NCBI GenBank assembly: GCA_964470915.1
Contig: CAYYEM010000012.1
Coordinates: 1-47,608 of the forward strand
DNA: 47,608 nucleotides
Source of the DNA: CAYPXN01 sp964470915
GTDB lineage: Bacteria; UBA10199; JADFYH01
Direction of reading: 5' to 3'
Below the pieces are notes generated by a model. That model was not told the DNA's origin and did no database searches. It saw only the letters and a program-made list of their open reading frames with translations. Shown here one piece after another: positions 1-7,419 of this stretch. The position numbers were made by a program, and so were the translations under genes. Numbering within the stretch: position 1 is the stretch's first letter; each line of letters begins with the position of its first letter.

Positions 1-143
1 CCAATAATCTGCGCTCGACCAAGATGCTTGGCCACGGAGGCCAAAATCTCAGTACTTTCAGGCGCTCGACTCTCCACGTGAGTAATCAACCGAGCCAAGG
101 CCCCACGATCTCCCGAAAGCATTTTTTGGACTAAAGGGTGCAT
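1..143 (-). CDS. meaB: MeaB/ArgK-type GTPase, N-terminal fragment
   Basis: The fragment begins at an ATG (141-143) and runs off the left edge, giving 47 complete codons. The protein starts MHPLVQKMLSGDRGALARL and continues with a VESRAPES-type segment, then LGRAQIIG. This is the helical N-terminal arm that precedes the P-loop in MeaB/ArgK G3E GTPases, the chaperones of B12-dependent methylmalonyl-CoA mutase. The P-loop itself lies outside the window, so GTPase activity cannot be checked. The gene is divergent from the radical SAM island and marks its left border. Family membership is recognised from the N-terminus only; partner and substrate are inferred from the family. Confidence 0.8.
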   Translation of the reverse strand, partial: MHPLVQKMLSGDRGALARLITHVESRAPESTEILASVAKHLGRAQII

Positions 144-258
144 AGAATTGTTAAACTTAGCAAAGTAATAAAATACTATCAACGAGAGTTTAAGATATAT
201 TAACTTTTTAAGTCGTTGATTCGTAACTACAGACAAGTCAAAATATGATAATTCGACT
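144..258. promoter_or_regulatory. divergent intergenic region with inverted repeat
   Basis: This AT-rich 115-bp spacer separates the divergent meaB and first radical SAM gene, so promoters for both must lie in or near it. An 8-bp perfect inverted repeat, ATCAACGA at 178-185 and TCGTTGAT at 213-220, flanks a 27-nt AT-rich centre and could be an operator. On the minus strand TTGATA (rc of 177-182) and TAAGTT (rc of 154-159) are 17 bp apart and could serve meaB. I see no convincing -35/-10 pair for the plus-strand gene. Confidence 0.3.
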
Positions 259-1863
259 ATGGTATTAGACTCAAAAAAAGATATTTATCTTATCAACCCT
301 CCCACTACTGCCATGGATGCAGAAGTGTTCTTCCCAATGGCTTTAGTTGTTCTCTCTACTTATCTAAAAAATAACGGCTACACTGTGGAAATTATTGATT
401 TTGATTTAATGATAAAAAAAGACTTATCTTTATACAAATGGGATAATTTCATTAAACATGCCATCAAGCATATAGTCAGGCTAAAACCAGCCTTGGTTGG
501 CATATCTACCATTTGTTCCAACTACCCCATCTCTATTATCTTAGCCAAAGAAATTAAAAAGACCCTTCCTGACACAAAAATCATATTGGGTGGCCATCAA
601 GCATCTGCTGTCTATAAAGAAACAATGGAAAAATTTCCATGGATTGATGCAATTGGCATAGGCGAAGGCGAACAAACACTTCTAGAAATCCTTCAATATG
701 AAAACAATTTGAAAAACTGGAATAAAATTTCAGGCCTTATTTATCGTCATAATAATGAAATTCATCAAACAGCTCCTAGAACACTTTTTGAAGATTTAGG
801 CAAACTTCCTTCTCCCGACTTTAGCCAAATTAATATTTTAGATTATGTAAATCCTCGTCAAGAACCCGCCTTTATAGAAGCTGGCAGAGGATGTCCCTTT
901 GTATGTTCTTTTTGTTCTACTGCCATTATGTGGAATAGAAAATATAGAGCAAAACCCCCCAAACAAATTCTAGAAGAAATGACTTATTTAAAAAAAACAT
1001 ACAACTTAGAAAACTGTTATGCACTAACACACGACAACTTCACTACTTATAGACCTTACGTTCTTGAATTTTGTAAATATTTTAAAGAAAATAACACTCA
1101 ACATTTAACATGGTCAGTAAGCGCGCGCCCTGACACACTCAATGAATCTCTTCTAGAGGAAATGTACTTGGCAGGATGTCGATCTTTATTTTTTGGTGTT
1201 GATACAGGCTCTCAAAGAATGCAAAAAATTATTCATAAAAATTTAAAAATCGACCACTATCTTGAAATGCTTAAAAAAAGTACCAAGTTAGGCATCGCCT
1301 CCACTTGTTCATTTATTGTGGGTTACCCAGATGAAACTGAAGAAGACCTAAACCAAACACTTTACTTAGCTCTTGTTTCTAAACTTATGGGAGCTACCCA
1401 AATTCAACTTCATCACTTATCTCCTTTAGCAAGCACTCCTCTTTACGAAGAAAATAAAATGAAAATGTTTTACAACACTCAAAGCTCAACTGACATTTCA
1501 ATGGAATCTCTTGAAAATGAAGAAACACGTGATTTAATTAAAAACTATAGTAATTTATTTTCTTCATTCTATACTATCCCCACACCTCATATAAAAAATA
1601 TTCACATTTCAGATCTCGCGATTTTTTATTATTCTATTATTAATTACTTTGGTGAACTTCTAGCAAAAACATTAGAAAAGAGTCCGTTAACTCCTTTGGA
1701 ACTTTTCAAACTATGGTCCCAATGGAATCATCAAAACTCTCCAGAATATCGCATCAACTGGAAAATCCCTCTCAACACCTTTGAAAGCTTTCTTTTATCA
1801 AAAACAATCTCTCAATCCCCTTCCAAAGGCACATTTTCTTATTTAGCTCGAGAAGTATTATAA
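259..1863 (+). CDS. B12-binding domain radical SAM protein (first of two)
   Basis: This 534-aa protein has the layout of cobalamin-binding radical SAM enzymes. A Rossmann-like B12-binding region spans about residues 8-150, with GGHQAS near residue 111 and a GIGEGE loop. The radical SAM barrel follows, with its 4Fe-4S CxxxCxxC motif at C212, C216 and C219 (GRGCPFVCSFCS) and a later FIVGYPDE segment. The family uses SAM and often methylcobalamin for methylation or other radical steps on unactivated carbons. I see no B12 axial-ligand DxHxxG motif, which is common in this class. About 150 C-terminal residues beyond the barrel are not assigned. The ATG at 259 has no clear Shine-Dalgarno. It is the first gene of the island, so the likely substrate is a peptide encoded nearby; that is inference. 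Confidence 0.85.
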   Translation: MVLDSKKDIYLINPPTTAMDAEVFFPMALVVLSTYLKNNGYTVEIIDFDLMIKKDLSLYKWDNFIKHAIKHIVRLKPALVGISTICSNYPISIILAKEIKKTLPDTKIILGGHQASAVYKETMEKFPWIDAIGIGEGEQTLLEILQYENNLKNWNKISGLIYRHNNEIHQTAPRTLFEDLGKLPSPDFSQINILDYVNPRQEPAFIEAGRGCPFVCSFCSTAIMWNRKYRAKPPKQILEEMTYLKKTYNLENCYALTHDNFTTYRPYVLEFCKYFKENNTQHLTWSVSARPDTLNESLLEEMYLAGCRSLFFGVDTGSQRMQKIIHKNLKIDHYLEMLKKSTKLGIASTCSFIVGYPDETEEDLNQTLYLALVSKLMGATQIQLHHLSPLASTPLYEENKMKMFYNTQSSTDISMESLENEETRDLIKNYSNLFSSFYTIPTPHIKNIHISDLAIFYYSIINYFGELLAKTLEKSPLTPLELFKLWSQWNHQNSPEYRINWKIPLNTFESFLLSKTISQSPSKGTFSYLAREVL

Positions 1864-1995
1864 AGCTTCTCTTTACAGGCCCTTCCTATAAAGGATATAA
1901 TCAAATTTTAAATAATTAATTTAGATCAAGTTTATTTAGCAACTTAGTTTATATATAAAAACGATAAAAAAAATTGAGGTCTTTTCAACTTACTT

Positions 1996-2003
1996 AAGGA
2001 GGT
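1996..2003 (+). promoter_or_regulatory. consensus Shine-Dalgarno of the 138-aa ORF
   Basis: AAGGAGGT ends 5 nt before the ATG at 2009 and is close to a perfect anti-16S match. The enzyme genes of the island lack anything comparable. The only similar site in the island precedes the 77-aa peptide at 5833. Confidence 0.7.
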
Positions 2004-2008
2004 AGACT

Positions 2009-2425
2009 ATGTTAGGAGTAGGAGCCGCCGTTGTTGCCATAGCCGCTGCCGCTGTCATTGCGGTAGGGGTTGGTGTTGGAATGGCTGTAGCAGCCAGCGA
2101 GGCCGCAGATGCCACAAAATATGCTGCGGATAAAGCTGCAGAAGCTCAAAAATATTCTTCAGAACAACAACGTCTTGCTAGCGATCATGAAGCTGACTTA
2201 TTATTTAAAACAGAACAGGCAGACCGTGAGCTTTCTGAAAAATGGAATAAAGAAGAACGAAGCGAAGAAGCCCAAATGATGAAAATGTTTGGAATGATCG
2301 ATGATATTCAGACCGAAGAAACCACCCGTGTAGATCGCAGAGGTAATCGCGCTACAGAAGCTGATCTTTGGGGAGATTATGAATATCCAGAGCCTGTTTC
2401 AGATAGTGAAATGAGCTTTTCTTAA
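2009..2425 (+). CDS. 138-aa Cys-free small protein, candidate substrate peptide
   Basis: I do not recognise a family. Residues 1-30 are an uninterrupted Gly/Ala/Val/Ile stretch with GVGVG spacing, like a glycine-zipper membrane segment. Residues 31-85 are Ala/Glu/Lys/Gln-rich and probably helical. Residues 85-138 are acidic, with a QMMKMFGM patch and a D/E/Y/P/S-rich tail. There is no Cys, so thiazoline formation is impossible; Ser, Thr or backbone amides could still be modified. The start is fixed by a strong Shine-Dalgarno. It lies between two B12-type radical SAM genes, 24 nt before the second. The alternatives are precursor or substrate of the island's enzymes, or a small membrane protein. 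The gene is well supported; the role is inference. Confidence 0.7.
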   Translation: MLGVGAAVVAIAAAAVIAVGVGVGMAVAASEAADATKYAADKAAEAQKYSSEQQRLASDHEADLLFKTEQADRELSEKWNKEERSEEAQMMKMFGMIDDIQTEETTRVDRRGNRATEADLWGDYEYPEPVSDSEMSFS

Positions 2426-2448
2426 GAAATTTACCTAGACCACTTTTT

Positions 2449-3837
2449 ATGAAGTGCCTAAAAATTGCTATCATGCCGATGCTGCTAACTCATGATCGTT
2501 CTTCATACCAAGCAGCTTACCAAAGATTCATGATTCCTTTGGGTCCGATTTGTTTAGCTTCTTATATAGATTCACTTAATTTACCCATTAAAATTATTGT
2601 TCATGACGACTTAGAAACTGTACTAAAATTTAAGCCAGATATTATTGGCCTGTCTTGTGTTTCAGAAAATTTTGGATTCGCACAAAGAAGCGCTCAAAAG
2701 ATAAAAGAAAAATCAAAATCCTTTATTATTATTGGGGGCCCTCATTTCACCTCTTTACCTACCTTTTTACCAGATTGCTTCGATGCTGGAGTAATAGGTG
2801 AAGGAGAGATTGCCCTAGAACAGATTATTAAAAGCTTCATAGAAAAAGGAGTTTCCAAAGAATCGATCAAAGATATTCCAGGTGTAGTCCTTAAAATAGA
2901 CAACAATTTAATTTCGAATCCACGCAGTCCTCAAATAAAAAATCTAGACTCACTACCTATTCCAAATAGAAGAAAATGGGCGAAAGAAATTGGCGTTGCT
3001 CATATGGTTACAACACGAGGATGCGTATATCGCTGCTTTTTCTGTGCTGAACCTGTCATCTATAGCTCTTTTAGAGCTTTTAGCGCTTCTAGAGTTGTCA
3101 AAGAAATTGAAAATATTTTAGAAAATTTTCCTAATGTAAATCATATTCGTTTTTATGATGATATTTTTCCAGTCAACAAAGCTCGAATGAGGGAAATTTG
3201 TGATTTAATAGAAAAAAAGCATATCAATAAAAAGATCAGCTTTTCATGTTTTATACATGCAAAATTAGTAGATGAAGAAATTGTCACTTTACTTAAAAAA
3301 ATGAATTTTTCTTTTGTACAATTTGGAGCTGATTCTGGATCTGCTAACGTTCTGAAAGAAATAAAACCAAACACAACTCTCGAGCTCAATCAAAAAGCGA
3401 TCGATTTGTTTTATAAACAAAATTTAAAAATTGGTCTCACCTTTATTGTAGGAAATCCTTCTGAAACCGCTGAAGATTTAAATGCGACTTATAATTTTAT
3501 TGTAAAAAATAAAGAAAAGATTTTTGATGTTGAAGTAAGCCCTGCTGTCACCTTACCAGGAACTGATTTGTGGAAATTTGCGGAAAAAGAAGGATTAATT
3601 CCACCCCTCGAAAAAATGAATTGGGATTTTTTTAGAGATTCTGCCAATCTAGTTGACTTTGATTTAAGTAAATATCTTTACATTGCTCTCAAAATCCAAC
3701 CTGATCACTTCATCTCAATGATCAAAAAGTTAAAAGCCTTAGTAGAAGAAGTTCACCAACTTCATGGAACTTTAAAATTCTACAAAGATAATTATGTTAC
3801 AATTTACAAGCCTGCTTCATTCAAAGACCTAAATTAA
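2449..3837 (+). CDS. B12-binding domain radical SAM protein (second)
   Basis: This 462-aa protein combines an N-terminal B12-binding-like domain (about residues 1-140; IIIGGPHFTS and GVIGEGE motifs) with a radical SAM barrel. The cluster-binding cysteines are C192, C196 and C199 in TTRGCVYRCFFCA, followed by RFYDDIFP and TFIVGNPSET segments typical of the fold. It resembles the first radical SAM protein in architecture, but its cluster motif and C-terminus differ, so the two probably act at different sites or steps. The ATG at 2449 lacks a clear Shine-Dalgarno and follows the 138-aa ORF by 23 nt, which suggests co-transcription. Methylation or another SAM-radical reaction is expected from the family; the product is unknown. 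Confidence 0.85.
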   Translation: MKCLKIAIMPMLLTHDRSSYQAAYQRFMIPLGPICLASYIDSLNLPIKIIVHDDLETVLKFKPDIIGLSCVSENFGFAQRSAQKIKEKSKSFIIIGGPHFTSLPTFLPDCFDAGVIGEGEIALEQIIKSFIEKGVSKESIKDIPGVVLKIDNNLISNPRSPQIKNLDSLPIPNRRKWAKEIGVAHMVTTRGCVYRCFFCAEPVIYSSFRAFSASRVVKEIENILENFPNVNHIRFYDDIFPVNKARMREICDLIEKKHINKKISFSCFIHAKLVDEEIVTLLKKMNFSFVQFGADSGSANVLKEIKPNTTLELNQKAIDLFYKQNLKIGLTFIVGNPSETAEDLNATYNFIVKNKEKIFDVEVSPAVTLPGTDLWKFAEKEGLIPPLEKMNWDFFRDSANLVDFDLSKYLYIALKIQPDHFISMIKKLKALVEEVHQLHGTLKFYKDNYVTIYKPASFKDLN

Positions 3838-3861
3838 GCCTCTATTCAAAATTGAGGTTAA
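3834..3861 (+). other. weak hairpin after the second radical SAM gene
   Basis: TTAAGCCTC (3834-3842) pairs with GAGGTTAA (3854-3861) with one bulged G and an 11-nt loop. No T-run follows, so it is not a convincing terminator. It may stabilise an RNA end or be chance in AT-rich sequence. Confidence 0.25.
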
Positions 3862-3901
3862 ATTTGACTTTATCACTTATATACTTTAAAATTTTTTAAT
3901 T

Positions 3902-4657
3902 ATGACAAGCGATCCAATCATTGAAAAAAATAGAAAACTAATGGAAAATATATGGCAACAAATTCCAAAGGAAACCAATTTGCCAGAGGGATTCAAAGGC
4001 GAATACATTCATTACATCACAACTGATCCTAAATTTCTATACGAATCAGGATTTGTGGATGAAAAAAAATATACATTAGAAGAATGGGAAGCCGCTTTCA
4101 TTCCATTCAAACAAGAAGATGGTTCTTATCTTATTTCCAAAGAACAATTTATTACTTTAGGTAAGTATAAATATGTAGGTCATATTAAAAAACCCCTAGA
4201 TCCAATGAACATACGTGAAGGCTGGTATGACATTATAGGTTGGCGCGAATTTTTTATAAGAAGCGTTTTACCTTCAACAACTCTCACAATTGAAACTTTC
4301 GTAAGAGCCGAAAAAATATTAAGAGAAAATGGACTTGTCATTAACGAGCGTGTCAAAGTAGATAAGGCTGTAAAATTTAGAATAAAAGAAATTCTTGATA
4401 CGAACCCTTCAATTGCTCGAAGAAGAGAGTTGTCCATAGAAAAAGTTCATATTGCTAGGCTAGAAAAAGAAGCTAAGAAAACAGCTAACCCAAGCCAAAA
4501 GTCGAATTATGAATATGGGGCAAAGCTTGGAACTCAAGAAAAAAGCGACTTAAGTGAAACTCTGTTAAAAAAATCAAAAATCACCTCAAGTGATAATCCT
4601 AAAGAAACAATCTCTTTAAAAGATCTTCGCAAGCAAAGTAAAAAGAAAAAAAATTAG
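3902..4657 (+). CDS. 251-aa protein of unknown function in the YcaO island
   Basis: I recognise no family. Residues 1-165 look folded, with mixed aromatic and hydrophobic content (for example EYIHYITTDPKFLYESGF and REGWYDIIGWREFFIRS). Residues 165-251 become highly charged and low-complexity, ending in a Lys-rich tail (KQSKKKKN). There is no signal peptide, membrane segment or Cys-rich motif. It lies between the second radical SAM gene and the aldolase-like gene, on the same strand and with short spacers. By position it could be a substrate-binding or scaffolding partner, a role often filled in YcaO clusters by a RiPP recognition element, but I cannot see a PqqD-like fold by eye. The basic tail could bind the acidic 138-aa protein or nucleic acid; that is speculation. 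Confidence 0.75.
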   Translation: MTSDPIIEKNRKLMENIWQQIPKETNLPEGFKGEYIHYITTDPKFLYESGFVDEKKYTLEEWEAAFIPFKQEDGSYLISKEQFITLGKYKYVGHIKKPLDPMNIREGWYDIIGWREFFIRSVLPSTTLTIETFVRAEKILRENGLVINERVKVDKAVKFRIKEILDTNPSIARRRELSIEKVHIARLEKEAKKTANPSQKSNYEYGAKLGTQEKSDLSETLLKKSKITSSDNPKETISLKDLRKQSKKKKN

Positions 4658-4668
4658 CAGGTTAAAAT

Positions 4669-5709
4669 TTGAAAAAGAAAAAAAAAATTCACTTAATTGA
4701 TGTAACGCTACGCGAAGGCAATTACGTTATAGGATTTCAATTAAAGTTAAAAGATTTTGCTTTAATTGTTGATCATCTCGACAGTTCTAATATTGAATAT
4801 ATAGAAGCATGTAATCTAGGAATTAAATATCCTCATGGATTGACAGATCTCGACTATTTGAAATGCGCTCGTGATACTGTAAAACGTTCAAAAATTGGTA
4901 TTCTCCTGACCCCTTCCGCTTCTTCTGCAAGTTTAGAAGATTTTGAACAGATTATACCTCTCATCGATTTTGTAAGAATTGGCTTGAATGTTCACGAAGT
5001 GGCTGGAGCAGAATGCTGGATCAAAAAAGCAAAGTCAAAAGGACTACAAGTATTTGTGCAGCTTATGCGTTCTCCCGCCTTTAAAGCTACCCGAGTTGCT
5101 TTAGCTGCTCAACGAGCTCAAAAAATGGGGGCAGATGTAGTCTACCTTGTTGACACAATGGGTTGTATGACACCCTCAGACATCAGAGAATATGTAAAAG
5201 CCATTCAATCAAAAATCACAATCCCTCTTGGCTTCCATGCTCATAACAACTTAAATTTAGCACTCGCTAACTCTTTAGAGGCTATTGCTCAGGGATGTAC
5301 TTTTGCAGATGCTAGCCTTTTAGGGGTTGGGAGGCAGGCAGGAAATACTCAACTCGAGGCTCTTGCTCTTTTGTTAAAAAGAGACAATTACAATTTAGAT
5401 TTAAATATTCCCCTTCTCATGGATACATCAGAGCACTTAGTTGCACCTGTATTTAAAACATACAAAGGAATAGACCCCTACGACCTATGGAGTGCTTTTA
5501 ATAAATTAGACTTATATCCACCTTGGATTTATCAGCAAATGGCCAATTTAATCGGGATAGATATTAAGTCTTTTATAACAGAAATAAGCAAAATAAAGGA
5601 TTTTGTGTCACTTACTGACGAACATTTGTTAAACTTGTCAAAACGCTTCAAGGTGCCTTATGACGCGCTGTGTAAAGTTATCCAAACCCCTCCTTATTCT
5701 TTCAAATAA
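4669..5709 (+). CDS. DRE-TIM aldolase-like protein (4-hydroxy-2-oxovalerate aldolase / HMGL family)
   Basis: This 346-aa protein has the HMGL-like TIM-barrel signature. It opens with DVTLREGNY (R15, E16, G17), in place of the RDG of most family members. The metal-binding HAH is at H190/H192 in GFHAHNNLNLALANS, followed by DASLLGVGRQAGN, which closely resembles MhpE/BphI-type 4-hydroxy-2-oxovalerate aldolases. The C-terminal third has the helical character of the DmpG communication region. These enzymes make or break C-C bonds with pyruvate- or acyl-CoA-derived carbanions. No partner acylating aldehyde dehydrogenase is encoded nearby, which argues against meta-cleavage catabolism. The TTG start at 4669 is 11 nt after the preceding stop and weakly supported (AGGTT upstream). 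Inside a YcaO/radical SAM island it may supply or attach a small carbon unit. Confidence 0.8.
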   Translation: MKKKKKIHLIDVTLREGNYVIGFQLKLKDFALIVDHLDSSNIEYIEACNLGIKYPHGLTDLDYLKCARDTVKRSKIGILLTPSASSASLEDFEQIIPLIDFVRIGLNVHEVAGAECWIKKAKSKGLQVFVQLMRSPAFKATRVALAAQRAQKMGADVVYLVDTMGCMTPSDIREYVKAIQSKITIPLGFHAHNNLNLALANSLEAIAQGCTFADASLLGVGRQAGNTQLEALALLLKRDNYNLDLNIPLLMDTSEHLVAPVFKTYKGIDPYDLWSAFNKLDLYPPWIYQQMANLIGIDIKSFITEISKIKDFVSLTDEHLLNLSKRFKVPYDALCKVIQTPPYSFK

Positions 5710-5722
5710 AACATCTTCTTAC

Positions 5723-5751
5723 TTCATCTTCATTATTTTTATAGTTATAAT
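5723..5751 (+). promoter_or_regulatory. candidate promoter of the 77-aa peptide
   Basis: A perfect -10 TATAAT (5746-5751) lies 17 bp after a weak -35 TTCATC (5723-5728), in the 123-bp spacer before the peptide gene. It would give a leader of about 75 nt ending in the strong Shine-Dalgarno, letting the peptide be transcribed apart from the upstream enzymes. The weak -35 limits confidence. Confidence 0.4.
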
Positions 5752-5820
5752 TAAGCAAAAGCAACTTACTCAGGGCACTAATTCGATAACAATTAAGTAA
5801 TAGCCAGTAGAGGCTTAATT

Positions 5821-5829
5821 TAAGGAGGT
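5821..5829 (+). promoter_or_regulatory. consensus Shine-Dalgarno of the 77-aa peptide
   Basis: TAAGGAGGT ends 3 nt before the ATG at 5833. It shares its core with the site before the 138-aa ORF, whereas the enzyme starts lack one. It fixes the start codon and implies efficient translation. Confidence 0.7.
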
Positions 5830-5832
5830 TTT

Positions 5833-6066
5833 ATGTCAGTATCTGGTGTGGGTGGATCAAATAGATCTCAAGAACTTGCAGATAGAAATGCTTCAAAATC
5901 AGCAGACACTGCAAGTGGTGCTGCTGATAAAATTGGTCAATTAGGAACAGGGTTAGCTAGTCAAGCGACTAGCGCTGTAGGCGGCATGGCAGGAAAAGGT
6001 AGTGGTGGATCATCAAACTCAACAACTCCAGCATCAAATGCTGGTAATAATACGCCTATTGCTTAA
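5833..6066 (+). CDS. 77-aa Ser/Thr/Gly/Ala-rich peptide, candidate RiPP precursor
   Basis: This short protein is 14 Ser, 6 Thr, 14 Gly and 13 Ala out of 77 residues. It has no Cys, Trp, Tyr, Phe or His. The N-terminal half carries charged residues (NRSQELADRNASKSAD) and could act as a leader. The C-terminal half is nearly uncharged (GGMAGKGSGGSSNSTTPASN and a NNTPIA end) and could be the core. GG pairs occur near residues 50 and 58 and could be leader-cleavage sites. It lies directly upstream of ycaO-tfuA, has its own strong Shine-Dalgarno and candidate promoter, and is followed by a terminator. That is the classic position and expression style of a RiPP precursor. With no Cys, Ser/Thr azolines or backbone thioamides are the likely YcaO outcomes. 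The alternative is a small disordered structural protein. Confidence 0.7.
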   Translation: MSVSGVGGSNRSQELADRNASKSADTASGAADKIGQLGTGLASQATSAVGGMAGKGSGGSSNSTTPASNAGNNTPIA

Positions 6067-6082
6067 AAGTTAAAAACGTCTT

Positions 6083-6124
6083 AAAAAAAAGGCTGTGGAT
6101 GTAAATATTCACAGCCTTTTTTTT
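6083..6124 (+). terminator. intrinsic terminator between the peptide and ycaO
   Basis: GGCTGTG (6091-6097) pairs with CACAGCC (6110-6116) around a 12-nt loop, with eight A before and eight T after the stem, so the stem can extend through A-T pairs. It is a textbook Rho-independent terminator 17 nt after the peptide stop and 8 nt before the ycaO ATG. As no promoter fits between it and ycaO, ycaO-tfuA would depend on read-through. Confidence 0.85.
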
Positions 6125-6132
6125 AACATTTC

Positions 6133-7419
6133 ATGAACAATAAACTTCTTGAGAAAAAAATAGAAGAAGTCAAAATCTTTTCAAAGAGTTTATATAATGG
6201 ATGTGATTATAAAAAACAGTCCCAATATCCTTATCGTCATCTTTCACCTCAAAAAACAAATCGTAAATTATCTAAAAGAACAAGAAATCTCTGTGGCATT
6301 ACAAGAGTAAGCGACATTACAGGATTAGATCTCATAGGAATACCCACTTATATTGCCATCAGACCTATGGCTTTTAGCGCTAGCCCTCTTAAACAAGGAC
6401 TTATTTCAGTTTATAACGGTAAAGGGTTCACCAAAATTCAAGCCAAAGTCTCTGCTATCATGGAAGCAATTGAAAGATATTCTGCAGAATCATTTGACAG
6501 AGAAATGCTCATCAGCTCACATAAAGAGTTAAAAAATCATACAGAAGCCATTGAGCCAAAGCTATTCAATTCATCAGATGAACAAGTCAATAATGAATGG
6601 AATACATCCCTCATCGAATGGTCTCTCGGAATTAACCTCATTTCCAATGAGCCTGTCGCCGCTCCAAGCGTAAATGTTTATTTCCCCTACATAACCCCAC
6701 TGGGCACCAAAGTGATCAATACATTTCACTCGACCACAGGTCTTGCATCAGGAAACACATTACTCGAAGCAATCATTCATGGGACACTTGAGGTGATAGA
6801 AAGGCACTCTATTTCACCTGATCAAAATGATATAGAAAGCTATTCCATAAGTTTAGAAAGTATTAAAGACCGCAGAGCTCTTTCACTCATTAAAAAAATA
6901 AAAAAGTCAGGAATCACACCTCAAATTAAATATTTTAAAAATATTTTCAACATTCCTGTCTTTGAAGTTTGGATAAATGACCCTATCACTCAAGATCCGT
7001 ATTTAATTTGTAATGGTAGTGGCTGTCATCTTATCAAAGAAGTAGCACTCATTCGTGCTCTTAGTGAAGCTATACAAACTCGCCTCACTATTATTAACGG
7101 CACACGAGAAGACATAGAATTCAAACAAGAACTCAGGCAAAATGAAGATATCTATAAAAAAATACTCGAAACAACTAACACTAATTATAATAATCTGAGT
7201 TCATGCAGTTTTGAATTAATTGATAGTTATACGAACAAAACATTTAAAAAAGATCTAAGCATTATCAAAAGAAAACTTATAAAAAATGGATTCAAAAACC
7301 TTATTATTTTCAATCTTACTCATCCACGGCTAAAAATTCCGGTCATCAGAGCATGCATTCCATCTTTACCCATAAAAATAAAAAACCATGATCATGTTAG
7401 GGAGATTTTGGGTGAATAA
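6133..7419 (+). CDS. ycaO: YcaO-domain protein, TfuA-associated type
   Basis: YcaO enzymes activate backbone amides with ATP to form azolines or, with TfuA, thioamides. The ATP/Mg-binding motifs are visible: AIMEAIERYSAE (E111, E114), GTLEVIERH (E220, E223) and RALSEAIQTR (R308, E312, Q315, R317), followed by GTRED. At 428 aa it is a full single-domain enzyme. Its end (PVIRACIPSL, then IKNHDHVREILGE) lacks the PxPxP tail of azoline-forming cyclodehydratases and resembles TfuA-coupled YcaOs. No fused C protein or E1-like domain is present. The stop overlaps tfuA, so the two are translationally coupled. The ATG at 6133 sits just past a terminator and has no Shine-Dalgarno, implying low expression. 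The substrate is inferred to be the 77-aa or 138-aa protein. Confidence 0.92.
   Translation: MNNKLLEKKIEEVKIFSKSLYNGCDYKKQSQYPYRHLSPQKTNRKLSKRTRNLCGITRVSDITGLDLIGIPTYIAIRPMAFSASPLKQGLISVYNGKGFTKIQAKVSAIMEAIERYSAESFDREMLISSHKELKNHTEAIEPKLFNSSDEQVNNEWNTSLIEWSLGINLISNEPVAAPSVNVYFPYITPLGTKVINTFHSTTGLASGNTLLEAIIHGTLEVIERHSISPDQNDIESYSISLESIKDRRALSLIKKIKKSGITPQIKYFKNIFNIPVFEVWINDPITQDPYLICNGSGCHLIKEVALIRALSEAIQTRLTIINGTREDIEFKQELRQNEDIYKKILETTNTNYNNLSSCSFELIDSYTNKTFKKDLSIIKRKLIKNGFKNLIIFNLTHPRLKIPVIRACIPSLPIKIKNHDHVREILGE

Noticed and set aside
3834..3861. Intrinsic terminator after the second radical SAM gene
   Set aside because: The stem is short with a bulge and no T-run follows.
4669..5709. 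Part of a meta-cleavage catabolic pathway
   Set aside because: No acylating aldehyde dehydrogenase, hydratase or dioxygenase is nearby; all neighbours are radical SAM, YcaO and small ORFs.
7388..7411. ATG at 7388 as the tfuA start
   Set aside because: No ribosome-binding site precedes it, whereas AGGGAG lies 7 nt before the in-frame GTG at 7412 and the conserved region begins right after that codon.
6133..7419. Classic azoline-forming YcaO cyclodehydratase with E1-like partner
   Set aside because: The PxPxP tail is missing, no E1-like or dehydrogenase gene is present, and the next gene is a clear TfuA.
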